A stretch of DNA of 64,000 nt from Actinoplanes sp. L3-i22 (GTDB lineage: Bacteria; Actinomycetota; Actinomycetes; Mycobacteriales; Micromonosporaceae): assembly GCF_019704555.1 (NCBI RefSeq), contig NZ_AP024745.1:4348501-4412500 (forward strand), written 5' to 3'. Below the pieces are notes generated by a model. It searched no databases and was not told the origin of the DNA. It saw only the letters and a list, made by a program, of their open reading frames with translations. Shown one piece after another: positions 41,334-49,691 of this stretch (the stretch's first letter is position 1; the number at the start of each line of letters is the position of its first letter). Made by a program: the position numbers and the translations under genes.

Positions 41334-42188
41334 GTGGTGGAGGCGTTTTCCCGCGACGGCATGTGGTTCGACGTGTCGGACGAGGGGCCGGTGGATGCGG
41401 AGACGGTCGTGCTCCTGCACGGGTTTCCGCAGAGTGCGCGTTCGTGGATCGGCGTTTCCCGGCGGCTGCTCGCGGCCGGTTACCGGGTCATCGCGCCGGA
41501 CCAGCGCGGCTACACCCCGCGGGCCCGGCCTCGGTCCCGGCGGGCTTACCGGCTCAACGAGCTCGTGGCTGACGTCGTGGCCCTCGTCGATGCCGCCGGC
41601 GCCGAGCGGGTTCACCTGGTGGGCCACGACTGGGGCGGCGGGGTTGCCTGGATGTTCGCCGCCACGAGACCGGATCGCCTGCACACCCTGACCGCCGTTT
41701 CCGCGCCGCACCCGCGTGCGGTGGTAACGGCCATGCTGACCAGTCGGCAGCTCTGGCAGGCGTGGCACGTCGGATTCTTCCAGGTGCCGTGGCTTCCCGA
41801 GGCCGCCATCCGGTCGCAGGGTGGCCGGTTCGCGGTGGCCATGCTCGAGCGATCCGGTCTCGGTGCTGAGCTGGCGAGGGCGTACGCCGAGCGGCTCATC
41901 AACGACCCCGGCGGTCTGGCCGGCGCGTTGCGCTGGTACCGGGGCATGCCGCTGGACACCGCCGTCGGACTCCGGACCGGCGCGGTCACCGTCCCGACGA
42001 CCTACGTCTGGAGCACCGACGACATCGCCATCGGTCGCCGTGCCGCGGAGCTGACCAGCCGGTGGGTGACCGGCCCGTTCGACTTCAAGGTGCTCGAAGG
42101 CGTTTCGCACTGGATCCCCGAACAGGCACCCGATGAGCTGGCCGCGTACATCCTGGAGCGGATCAGAAGCATTTCGCCGACGACCTGA
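41334..42188 (+). CDS. epoxide-hydrolase-like alpha/beta hydrolase
   Basis: Hydrolase of 284 residues from GTG 41334 or 41337 with AGAGGG upstream. The frame upstream overlaps the nitrilase gene and is not protein-like. HGFPQS is the oxyanion motif and GHDWGG carries nucleophile Asp99. SHW near the end supplies the His, and STDD is in the acid position. An Asp nucleophile indicates an epoxide hydrolase or dehalogenase mechanism. It is divergent from the nitrilase gene, sharing a short promoter region. Confidence 0.9.
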   Translation: MVEAFSRDGMWFDVSDEGPVDAETVVLLHGFPQSARSWIGVSRRLLAAGYRVIAPDQRGYTPRARPRSRRAYRLNELVADVVALVDAAGAERVHLVGHDWGGGVAWMFAATRPDRLHTLTAVSAPHPRAVVTAMLTSRQLWQAWHVGFFQVPWLPEAAIRSQGGRFAVAMLERSGLGAELARAYAERLINDPGGLAGALRWYRGMPLDTAVGLRTGAVTVPTTYVWSTDDIAIGRRAAELTSRWVTGPFDFKVLEGVSHWIPEQAPDELAAYILERIRSISPTT

Positions 42189-42224
42189 AAGGCGCGCCGC
42201 CGAGGTCGGCCGACTCGGCATGCC

Positions 42225-42809
42225 TTATGCCGTCAGGAGGCGTTCTGATAGACGTGCCTTCGCCGCGGGCCACTGAGCCCGGAGCATCGAGTACAACAGC
42301 AGGTTCGACTCGCCGGTGACTGTCGGGTCGGAGTCGATGAGGGTGGCGCCGACGCGGAGGATCGCCTCCCGTGAGCGGGTGTTCGCCGGGCTGATGCGCC
42401 AGAGGACGGCGGCATAGTCGAGCGTCTCGAAGGCGTAGGTCATCGTCAGCAGCTTCGTTTCGGTATTCGCCGCGGTACGCCACCACCTTCGTCCGAACCA
42501 GGTACCGCCGATCTCGATGCGTCCGTCGCCGCGCTGCCAGCTGTGCAGATTCGTGGTGCCGATCGCCGTTCCCCGGTCGCGGGCAACAACCGCGAACGTG
42601 ACGCGCTTCCGGTCGTCGACGTCCTTGAGGCGTCGGGCCACGATCTCTCTCAGGTCGGCTTCGGTACGGGGAGTGGGCGCGCTCAGCCAGCGCCAGACTT
42701 CGTCGTCTTGGCCGCCCGCGTCGAACAGGGCGGGTACGTGCGACTCGGCAAGCGGCTCGAGACGTACGTAGCGGCCTTCAAGGACGATTGAACGGGGAAC
42801 CGACGACAT
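42225..42809 (-). CDS. GNAT-family N-acetyltransferase (RimJ/RimL-like)
   Basis: Acetyltransferase of 194 residues from ATG 42809; ATG 42836 is possible. It starts with the RimJ/L pattern LEGRYVRLEPLAESHVPALFDA. GTTNLHSWQRGDGRIEIGGTWFGRRWWRTAANTE and LDYAAVLWRISPANTRSREAI correspond to the acetyl-CoA binding core. Target could be a protein N-terminus or a small molecule. It is convergent with the hydrolase at 41334. Confidence 0.9.
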   Translation of the reverse strand: MSSVPRSIVLEGRYVRLEPLAESHVPALFDAGGQDDEVWRWLSAPTPRTEADLREIVARRLKDVDDRKRVTFAVVARDRGTAIGTTNLHSWQRGDGRIEIGGTWFGRRWWRTAANTETKLLTMTYAFETLDYAAVLWRISPANTRSREAILRVGATLIDSDPTVTGESNLLLYSMLRAQWPAAKARLSERLLTA

Positions 42810-42857
42810 GGCGGGCGACGCTACGCTATCCAACATCCGCGCGTGCCGCGATCCGGA

Positions 42858-43029
42858 CCATGCCGGTAAGTCCGTGCCGTCGTGCGGTCAGAACAGCTGG
42901 CACTCCCACGATTGCAGGGCGGCCTGTCCGGGTGGAAGTTCGCCGGTGCAGTGCTTGTACAGCCAGGTGGCGGCTCGGCGTTCGGCGTACTTCTCGTTGG
43001 TCGGCTCGCCTGCGTCGTCGAGTTCGAGG
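42858..43029. repeat. 172-bp direct repeat, right (native) copy
   Basis: Matches 40185-40356 in the same orientation. It contains the 3' half of the intact gene at 42888-43196 and 30 bases of downstream flank. Recombination between the two copies would delete about 2.67 kb including the nitrilase and GNAT genes. Confidence 0.8.
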
Positions 43030-43196
43030 ACGTTGGCGAAGATCGCGAAGCAGGTCTCCATCTGCGACGGTGAGTCCTTCAACTCGTCCCAGTAGTTGAT
43101 GCCGTCGAGCATGGGGTGGCCGACGCAGCCGCGGGCCACCCATCCGGCGAAGCGTCGGATCGCGCCCGACGCTCCGTGGCTCATCTGGTTGACCAT
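42888..43196 (-). CDS. hypothetical protein, 102 aa (intact copy of a duplicated gene)
   Basis: Helical soluble protein beginning VNQMSHGASGAIRRFAGWVARGC-like and containing DELKDSPSQMETCFAIFANVLELDD and EKYAERRAATWLYKHC. Three Cys and several Trp. Family not recognised. A 3' fragment of it is duplicated at 40215-40356. Genes of this size with acidic centres are sometimes immunity proteins. That is only a suggestion. Confidence 0.7.
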   Translation of the reverse strand: MVNQMSHGASGAIRRFAGWVARGCVGHPMLDGINYWDELKDSPSQMETCFAIFANVLELDDAGEPTNEKYAERRAATWLYKHCTGELPPGQAALQSWECQLF

Positions 43197-43407
43197 GCCG
43201 GAAACCTACCGGGAGTGCCGATGTCGCTCGTCGGCATCGGCACGAGCGAGCAGCCGGCTGACCGCAAGTCGGACGAGAGTTGCCGGTGAACGGCGGGGGG
43301 CATCGCCATCACGTCCTTTAGCGGCGGCTGAACCCGCCGGCCGCGTGCGGGGTACACGGGATCGAGGTAGTTCGAAGTCGTGTGGGTCGCCGAGGCGGGG
43401 ATGACCG

Positions 43408-44145
43408 ATGTTTGATGATCGTATGGCGGTGTTGGCCGGCCTACGGGACGACGGTGAGGCGCTACTGCGACGGGCCAGGTCCGCAGCCCGGGCTTCGGGC
43501 GAACCGGGATCGGACTCGACCGGTTCGGTGACGGTGACCCTGGACGAGCACGGCCGGGTCGTAGCAGCGACCGTATCGGACCGGTGGCGGTCGCGCCTTA
43601 CCGGCGAACGGTTGGGCGCCGCGGTCGTTGACGCGGTCCGGGACGCCTCGATCCGACGGCTGACCGCGTGGGGCGTGGCGTACAGCGAACCGGATCGGCC
43701 GCAGCCGCTTTCATCCGCGAACGGAATGCGGCAGCAGTTGGATTTGATCACCTCTGCTGCGCTGTCCGACGCTGACCGGGAAGCCGCGTTGGTGGCGTTG
43801 CTGGAGGTAGTCGAGTCGATCGAGCGTGGCCTCGACGAGGTCTCCGGCAGGCTGCAGCAGACCCTGGATGCGACCCATGTCGGGCACAGCCGGCACCGCG
43901 AGGTGAGCGTTGAGTTGACCGGAGGTGGTGAGGTGGTGGCTGTGCGATTCGACCGGCGATGGCTGCGGGATGCTCATCATGCCAACCTGACGCGGCAGCT
44001 GTCCGCGGCGTTCCGGGCGGCCTACGAGCAGGTCGCGGCACACGGGGTGCAGCGACTGATCGCTGACAGTCCGCTGGGCGAGGCGCAGTGGGTGATGCAG
44101 GATCCGTTCGGGTTCGCCCGTCGGTTCGGGATGGCCGGCCGATGA
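43408..44145 (+). CDS. YbaB/EbfC-like protein with two repeated domains
   Basis: Protein of 245 residues made of two similar halves. One is GSVTVTLDEHGRVVAATVSDRWR (about 38-60), the other REVSVELTGGGEVVAVRFDRRW (about 160-180), each flanked by helices. This is the strand pattern of YbaB/EbfC nucleoid-associated proteins, which in actinobacteria often accompany ESX-like genes. It ends in an ATGA overlap with the next gene, starting a five-gene coupled unit. Confidence 0.8.
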   Translation: MFDDRMAVLAGLRDDGEALLRRARSAARASGEPGSDSTGSVTVTLDEHGRVVAATVSDRWRSRLTGERLGAAVVDAVRDASIRRLTAWGVAYSEPDRPQPLSSANGMRQQLDLITSAALSDADREAALVALLEVVESIERGLDEVSGRLQQTLDATHVGHSRHREVSVELTGGGEVVAVRFDRRWLRDAHHANLTRQLSAAFRAAYEQVAAHGVQRLIADSPLGEAQWVMQDPFGFARRFGMAGR

Positions 44146-44459
44146 CCTTGAAAGTCGCGCTGGACGCGTTGCGCAGCGATGCCGCCTCATGGGAGCAGGT
44201 CGCGGCGGTGACTCGACAGGCCGCGCACGAGGCGAGTCTGCTGACCTTGGGGTCCGGGGAGATGTCCTGGGCGTCGTTGTCGACCGGGCTGCTCGACACC
44301 TACACAGAGCTTCAGCTCAAGGTGGTGACCTTGCTGCAGGAGGCGAGTGAGGTGTACAGCGGGTTGAGCACCAAACTCGACAAGGTCGCCTACGAGTACG
44401 AGACGAACGACGAACGTGCCGCACGAGACCTCAAGGGAGTGTGGGAAGTCCGTGAGTAG
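44142..44459 (+). CDS. ESX/EspC-like small helical protein
   Basis: Protein of 105 residues with WEQVAAVTRQAAHEASLLTL and a second helix pair ending TKLDKVAYEYETNDERAA. The 'Y-x-x-x-[DE]' style ending YEYETND resembles type VII secretion signals (YxxxD/E). It overlaps both neighbours (ATGA upstream; the next GTG at 44452 lies inside it). It probably forms a heterodimer with the following WXG-type protein. Confidence 0.75.
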   Translation: MTLKVALDALRSDAASWEQVAAVTRQAAHEASLLTLGSGEMSWASLSTGLLDTYTELQLKVVTLLQEASEVYSGLSTKLDKVAYEYETNDERAARDLKGVWEVRE

Positions 44460-45168
44460 CAGCATGCAGCCCGTCCTTCTCGAACGCATCCATTCGACGA
44501 TCAACCGCATCGATGGCAAGACGACCGAGCTGCAGAGCTCGATCGACGACAAGGTGGGTTACCTCCCGGGCCCGATGCAGGCAACGATTCGCAAGGGCTG
44601 GGACGACTTCTGTGCGTTCCTGCGGCGCATCTGGGACAACCTCGGCATCGTGCTGTCCAACATGGGTTCGCTGTCCGCCCTGTCGACGACCGCGACTGCC
44701 TGGACCGAACGGGTCGGGGTGCCGGTCAGTGGCCAGGTCCAGGCCGCCGACGCCGGCCTGCTCATCGTCGACGACAAATGGGACGGGGACGCCGCGAACG
44801 CGTACCGCCAGATGCTGCCGCTGCAGAAAGCCGCGCTTGAGAAGATCAAGACGACCATCACCGACGGCCTGTCCACGGCGCTGGACCAACTGCACGGCGG
44901 AATCTTCCTGTTCTGGACCGGCCTGGCCGGAGCCCTGGTCGCGCTGGCAATCGGCCTGATCAGCGCGTTGGCCTCCAGCGCCACGATCATCGGCCTGCCG
45001 GCGGCGCCGTTCATCGCGGCCGGCGCGGCCGTGACCGCCTCCGTGGCGCTGATCGTCGGCTGCGAGACCCTCCGACGGACGTGCACCTCAGCCAACAACA
45101 CGCTGCGGCAGAAGTTCGACGACAGCGGCTTCTTCCACAAGCACTGGCCGCCGGCGGGCACCGCATGA
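44452..45168 (+). CDS. large WXG-type protein with two membrane segments
   Basis: Protein of 238 residues from GTG 44452. DDKWDGDAANAYRQML is a WXG-like turn between helices. About residues 155-205 form two hydrophobic segments (FWTGLAGALVALAIGLISALASSATII, AAPFIAAGAAVTASVALIVGC). The layout is the same as the 239-residue protein at 30501, so the two islands carry equivalent genes. It ends in an ATGA overlap. Confidence 0.78.
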   Translation: MSSSMQPVLLERIHSTINRIDGKTTELQSSIDDKVGYLPGPMQATIRKGWDDFCAFLRRIWDNLGIVLSNMGSLSALSTTATAWTERVGVPVSGQVQAADAGLLIVDDKWDGDAANAYRQMLPLQKAALEKIKTTITDGLSTALDQLHGGIFLFWTGLAGALVALAIGLISALASSATIIGLPAAPFIAAGAAVTASVALIVGCETLRRTCTSANNTLRQKFDDSGFFHKHWPPAGTA

Positions 45169-45590
45169 CGGCCTCGCGCACCGAGAACGGTCGAAACACG
45201 CTGCTCGCGGTCATGATTGCCGCGGCCGCGCTGGCCGATGCCCTGCTTGCCTGGCTGGGTGCGACGGCGTGGATCAGCTACCGCGACGGCGGTTTCACCG
45301 CCGCGCAGGCCGCGCCGTTCGCCGTGATGGGTGTGTCGGCCGTTGTCGGCGTCGTGCTTACGCTGTTGGCGATGATTGCCCTGATGCGTGGCCATCACGG
45401 TCTCGCCCGCGTCGCCGGCGTCCTGACCTGGCTGCGGTTGGGCGCGGTGACCGTGGCGTTGGCGGTCGTCACGCTCGGCCTCGGCGTCGCCGGGATGTTC
45501 TCGGTGTTCGGCGTCGTGCTGGCCGTGGGCGATGCCCTCGGTGGCTTCGTCATCACCGCAGCGGCGGCTCGCCGGACCCGCGGTGGATGA
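45165..45590 (+). CDS. four-helix membrane protein of the WXG island
   Basis: Protein of 141 residues with four hydrophobic helices (about 12-38, 47-72, 88-110, 112-136). It has little polar sequence apart from a charged start and tail. It overlaps its neighbours on both sides. The equivalent in the 29.8-31.5 kb island is the small membrane protein at 29831. Function unknown. Confidence 0.8.
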   Translation: MTASRTENGRNTLLAVMIAAAALADALLAWLGATAWISYRDGGFTAAQAAPFAVMGVSAVVGVVLTLLAMIALMRGHHGLARVAGVLTWLRLGAVTVALAVVTLGLGVAGMFSVFGVVLAVGDALGGFVITAAAARRTRGG

Positions 45591-46206
45591 GTCGATCATT
45601 GCCCTGGGCAGCCTGCTCTGCGTGTTGATGATCGCGCTCGTCGCCGTGGTCGCGGTGATCCAGCGTCGTCATGGCCGCCGGGAGCGCCAGCGGTGGCAGC
45701 GGTGGGCCGACCAGCGTGGTTGGATCTTCGCCGACCGGCCCGTGGTCTCCTGGCACCGGAACGTGCCGGGAGAACTGCGATTCGCCGTGTCCGGTGTGGC
45801 GCAGGGCCGTCGCGTGATGGTGGCGGAGTGCGCGGTGACCGACGCCGACACGAACACCACCTTCTTCGTGGCGGCGGTGGCCGTCCTGCGGCTCTCGCTG
45901 CCGGACACCGAGGTGGAGCCGCGGGCAACGGTGTCTCGGCTGCTCGGCACCGGTGCCACGACCGGACGGCCCGACTTCGACCGGGCCTTCCGGGTCCGGA
46001 CCGCCGATCCACGATGGCTTCCGCCGGCCCTGATCGAAGCACATCTGGCCGGCACCGTGCCGTCGTCCTGGCGGGTGCGGGGCACTGATCTGATCATCGT
46101 GCGGCGCGGGCGCGTCAATCCCGGTCAGGTATCCGGAATCATTGCCCAGGTGTTGCCGCTGGCGGCCGCGCTCGATCCCCCACCGGAGCCCTCCCGGACC
46201 CGTTGA
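45583..46206 (+). CDS. membrane-anchored hypothetical protein
   Basis: Protein of 207 residues from GTG 45583, overlapping the previous gene by 8 bases. One N-terminal membrane helix (IIALGSLLCVLMIALVAVVAVI) is followed by a basic stretch (QRRHGRRERQRWQRWADQRGW). A soluble beta-rich domain follows (VSGVAQGRRVMVAECAVTD, FFVAAVAVLRLSLPDTEVEPR). RGWIFADRP resembles the start of DUF3137-like domains, but the call is uncertain. It closes the island before a bidirectional hairpin. Confidence 0.75.
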   Translation: MDESIIALGSLLCVLMIALVAVVAVIQRRHGRRERQRWQRWADQRGWIFADRPVVSWHRNVPGELRFAVSGVAQGRRVMVAECAVTDADTNTTFFVAAVAVLRLSLPDTEVEPRATVSRLLGTGATTGRPDFDRAFRVRTADPRWLPPALIEAHLAGTVPSSWRVRGTDLIIVRRGRVNPGQVSGIIAQVLPLAAALDPPPEPSRTR

Positions 46207-46220
46207 TTTTTCGAACGTTT

Positions 46221-46248
46221 TCTCCAACTCAGTGAACGTTAGTGGAGA
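46221..46248. terminator. bidirectional hairpin between convergent genes
   Basis: TCTCCAACT (46221-46229) pairs with AGTGGAGA (46241-46248) with one bulged A, flanked by T-rich sequence upstream (TTTTT, 46207-46211). It lies in the 46 bases between the WXG island and the tannase gene. Confidence 0.5.
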
Positions 46249-46252
46249 CGCA

Positions 46253-48001
46253 CTAGCTGGGCTTTCGGGCTGGGGTGCAGGTCCAGTGGCCGTCGTGCCA
46301 GGTGCAGGTCTGTTCGTAGCCGGAGCGGAACGAGCCGAGCCAGGCGATGTCGTCCTGGTAGCGGGTGGGCGGCGGGGCCGGTGCGAAGTTCGCCGCGTCG
46401 TCGGTGCTGCCGGTGCCGTCGTAGCGGGCGACAGTCGGATAGGGGTAGACCGGCCGAGTCCGTACGGCAAGGTCGTCCTGGTTTTTCGTGGCGACCAGCC
46501 GGCTGGGGGCGACGCCGGTCTCGACCCAGGCGAGGGTGGGGGTGAGCGCGTCGATCGTGTCCGGTCCCTGACCGCCGCCGCAGTGGGCGACGCCGGGCAG
46601 CATGAACAGCCGGGCGAAGCGTTGGGTGGCGGCGGTCCCGCCCATGCGCTCGGTCAGGGCGTGGTAGTAGGCGATCGTGCCGTAGGGCGAGATCGCCGGG
46701 TCGGCCCAGCCGTGCCAGAGCAGGAGTTTGCCGCCGGCGGCGCGGAAGGCCGTCAGGTCGGGGTCGCTCGCGTCGTAGATGCCGGCCCGCTGGTAGATCT
46801 CGTGGAACGTCGCCGCGTCGAAACGCAGGTCCTGCAGGGTCGCCGTCGGCCGGGCCGACGGGTAGGCGAGGTATTTCAGCGCGTTGGTCGCGTTGGCCTC
46901 GGCCACGGCCGGGGCGCCGGCGGCGGTCGGGGTGACCCAGTGGGCCCAGTTGGCTTCCGAGCCGACGGGCTCGCCGCCCGGGTACATCCGCCGGTTGTGT
47001 TCGTCGCGGGGCCCGTCGTACAGCTTGCGTACGGCCTCGATCTGCGCGTCGGTGAGGCAGGTGTCGCTGTCGGTTCCGGTCGGGCAGCGCAGGCTGCGCG
47101 GGTCGAAGGCGCAGGCCCGCGGGTCGTCGATCTGGCCGTCGGTCAGGCCGTCGCGGGCGTCGCATTCGCGCAGCACGGCCTCGTGCAGGGCGGGCAGCTT
47201 GGCGGCGGTCAGGATGGGCCGGCCCTGCGCGTCGGTGTTCGCGGTGGCGTGCCAGCCGGTGGACCAGACGATGAGCGAGGTGAGCAGCGACGCCGGGGCG
47301 CCGGCGACGATGCCGTCGAAGTCGTGCGGGTAGCGCTGCGCCTCGGTCAGCCCCTGGTGGCCGCCTTGCGAGCAGCCGTCGAAGTACGAGTAGCGCGGGC
47401 CCTGTCCGTAGAAGAGCGTGATGAGTCGTTTGGCGACGAGCGCGACGACGTGGTCGGACCGGTAGCCGAAGTCGACGCGCAGCTGCGGGTCGGCGCCGAA
47501 GGTGGCGTCGAAGCCGGCGACGCCGACGTGGCCCTCGTTGTTGGTGGCCAGGACGAAGTCGCCGCGGTTGAGCGGCACGCACCCGTCGGCCGCGTCGGCG
47601 TAGAAGTCGATGTTTCCGCAGAGCGAGGCGCATCCCAGCTGCAGGTACCGCTGCCGCCAGGTGGTGGTGGGCAGGAAGACGTCGAACTGGATCTGTGGCG
47701 CCACGGTGCCCTTGACCTCGCAGGCCGGTGAGCCGTCCGGCGAGGTCGCCTCGGTCGCGGAGCCGATGACCGCCGGCGCCTCGGGCGTTGTCGACAGGTC
47801 CTGCCCGGCGAGGGCCGCGCAGTCGATCTTCGGCAGCACGACGGCCGGGCCGTCGGCCTTGGTGGATGCCCCGGCGACGGCCATGCGGGGCGCGGCCTGG
47901 GCGCCGCCGGTCGTGACGAGCACGGCGAGGACGGCGAGCGCCCGGAATCCGGCCTTGCCGATGACGTGTCCCGGCGTGCGACCCCGTAGACGAGCGCGCA
48001 T
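46253..48001 (-). CDS. secreted tannase/feruloyl esterase family protein
   Basis: Exported esterase of 582 residues; signal peptide at about residues 18-37 (ALAVLAVLVTTGGAQAA). The serine motif is GCSQGGHQG, the calcium-type loop is CDARDGLTDGQIDDPRAC, and the acid and His are in LLLWHGWADPAISP and PGVAHCGGG. Paired cysteines support extracellular folding (including CSQ near the Ser and AHC near the His, the family's bridging pair). It releases gallic or hydroxycinnamic acids from plant esters. It is monocistronic. Confidence 0.93.
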   Translation of the reverse strand: MRARLRGRTPGHVIGKAGFRALAVLAVLVTTGGAQAAPRMAVAGASTKADGPAVVLPKIDCAALAGQDLSTTPEAPAVIGSATEATSPDGSPACEVKGTVAPQIQFDVFLPTTTWRQRYLQLGCASLCGNIDFYADAADGCVPLNRGDFVLATNNEGHVGVAGFDATFGADPQLRVDFGYRSDHVVALVAKRLITLFYGQGPRYSYFDGCSQGGHQGLTEAQRYPHDFDGIVAGAPASLLTSLIVWSTGWHATANTDAQGRPILTAAKLPALHEAVLRECDARDGLTDGQIDDPRACAFDPRSLRCPTGTDSDTCLTDAQIEAVRKLYDGPRDEHNRRMYPGGEPVGSEANWAHWVTPTAAGAPAVAEANATNALKYLAYPSARPTATLQDLRFDAATFHEIYQRAGIYDASDPDLTAFRAAGGKLLLWHGWADPAISPYGTIAYYHALTERMGGTAATQRFARLFMLPGVAHCGGGQGPDTIDALTPTLAWVETGVAPSRLVATKNQDDLAVRTRPVYPYPTVARYDGTGSTDDAANFAPAPPPTRYQDDIAWLGSFRSGYEQTCTWHDGHWTCTPARKPS

Positions 48002-48287
48002 GCGTGTCCTCCCCGTTTCGCGGCGTACGCGTAATCGCGGGATGTCGGTGACGCCTGCGACTGCACGACAGGAGCACGGAAAGCTAAATCTGGCCGCGCA
48101 TAGGTGTCAATACCGAATCGGACACTCGGAGATCGCGCCGGCGCCCGACGACAGCTGTGGTGCCCGGGGTTGCGGCGCACGGCGTTGCGGTGTTCTCTGA
48201 ATGCTGCGCCACGGTGCGTCCGTCGTGACCGTGCGCGGTGCCCGTCCGGACACCGGTGACCTCTCACTTGTTGGGAAGTGACTCCGG

Positions 48288-49457
48288 TTGGCTTCGGGCG
48301 CGTTCCGCACTGTTCTCCGCCGGCCCGGCGTGCGCCGGCCGACCGCCGGCGCGGTGATCGCATCCATGCCGATCGGCATGCTCAATCTTGCGGTGCTGCT
48401 GCTGGTGCAGCGTTCGCAAGGGCGATTCGCGACGGCGGGTCTGGCAGTCGGCATGCTCGGCGCGGGGACTGCTGTCGGCATGGTGGTTCAGGGCCGGTTG
48501 ATCGATCGGTTCGGGCAGACCTGGGTGCTGCTCGCGGCAACCGGTGCGCAATCGTTCGCGATGATCGGCCTGGTGGTTGCCGGTCGCTCTGGTGCGGTCC
48601 CCACGGTGTTGGTGTGTGCCTTCCTGAGCGGTGCCTGCGAGCCGCAGGTGAATGCAAGTCTGCGTGCGTTGTGGCCTGGGCTGGTGCCCCCGCGGTTGCT
48701 TCCCGCGGCGATGACCCTGTCGTCCGTGCTGTTCGAGGCACCTGTGCTGCTGGGCCCGCTGCTGCTGACGGCGATCGTGCCGGCCACCGGTCCGGCTGTG
48801 GCGATCCTGCTGTGTGCGGTGCTTTTCGCTGCCGGCACCGTGATCCTGGCGACCAGCAGCGCTTCTCGAGCCTGGCGTGGCGAAGGCCGCCGCGATGATC
48901 TGGCCGGTGCGCTGGCCAGCCCCGGAGTACGCACGGCGCTACTGTTCGCCGTCGGGCACGGAGTGATCTTCGGGGTGGTCCAGGTGTCGGCTGCCGCGCG
49001 CTTCACCGGCTATGCCGGTTTCATGTACGCGGCAGTTTCCGCCGGCAGCCTTTCGGGGGCCATGCTGGCCGGCACCCGGCTGCAGGGCGGTCGTCCGGCC
49101 GTGCGGATGGCCGTACTGACGGTCCTTTGTGCGGTTGCGCTCGGTGCGGCATCGCAGGCGGCCACGCCCGTCACGTTTGCTGTCTCGCTGCTCGCCCTCG
49201 GGAGCTGTCTCGGCCCGGCGGGCGTGCTCGGATACAGCCTGGTCGGACGTCTGGCTCCGCCCGGTCACACGGTCGAGGCGTTCACCACGATCACCGCGGC
49301 CGGGCTGGGCGCCGTGGCCGTCGGTGCATCCGTGGCGGGCGCGGTGGCGGACCGGTTCGGCACGGCCGATGCTCTCCTGGCTACCGCGGCGGGGGCTCCA
49401 CTGCTGGCGTTGCTGCTGATCGCGCGGCGACGCTCGTTGCCTCCAGCGGGATGCTGA
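48288..49457 (+). CDS. MFS transporter
   Basis: Integral membrane protein of 389 residues. TTG 48288 is the start, with GGGAAG about 9 bases upstream. Around 12 hydrophobic segments are present, beginning FRTVLRRPGVRRPTAGAVIASMPIGMLNLAVLLLV. The inner loop MVVQGRLIDRFGQTWVLL is the major-facilitator signature. Relatives are uncharacterised sugar or drug exporters. The 286 bases upstream are a divergent promoter region shared with the tannase gene. Confidence 0.9.
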   Translation: MASGAFRTVLRRPGVRRPTAGAVIASMPIGMLNLAVLLLVQRSQGRFATAGLAVGMLGAGTAVGMVVQGRLIDRFGQTWVLLAATGAQSFAMIGLVVAGRSGAVPTVLVCAFLSGACEPQVNASLRALWPGLVPPRLLPAAMTLSSVLFEAPVLLGPLLLTAIVPATGPAVAILLCAVLFAAGTVILATSSASRAWRGEGRRDDLAGALASPGVRTALLFAVGHGVIFGVVQVSAAARFTGYAGFMYAAVSAGSLSGAMLAGTRLQGGRPAVRMAVLTVLCAVALGAASQAATPVTFAVSLLALGSCLGPAGVLGYSLVGRLAPPGHTVEAFTTITAAGLGAVAVGASVAGAVADRFGTADALLATAAGAPLLALLLIARRRSLPPAGC

Positions 49458-49691
49458 CACGCGCGACGGAAGAACTGCCGGATGTGTTCTGGTTCATAAC
49501 CGGGGCCGCCTTGACTTTCGTTCCGGTAATAAACAAGCATCGATTGCGCGTGGGTCCCGCGGATCATTGATCCGGCGTGGCGGACTTCGCCGAATTCATC
49601 CATGCGCCGTCATCGAGAAATGTCGTGGCTGGATCCCGGAAGTGCGGAAATGCCGCCTTCTGAACCGCATTGCCGACGATCGAGGAGAGAC

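Noticed and set aside
46239..48077. 612-residue minus-strand frame overlapping the tannase
   Set aside because: Arg/His/Pro-rich shadow. The other minus frame carries signal peptide, GCSQGG and HGWAD motifs.
48104..48125. GTGTC/GACAC inverted repeat in the tannase/MFS promoter region
   Set aside because: Only 5-bp arms with a 12-base spacer; expected by chance in this much DNA.
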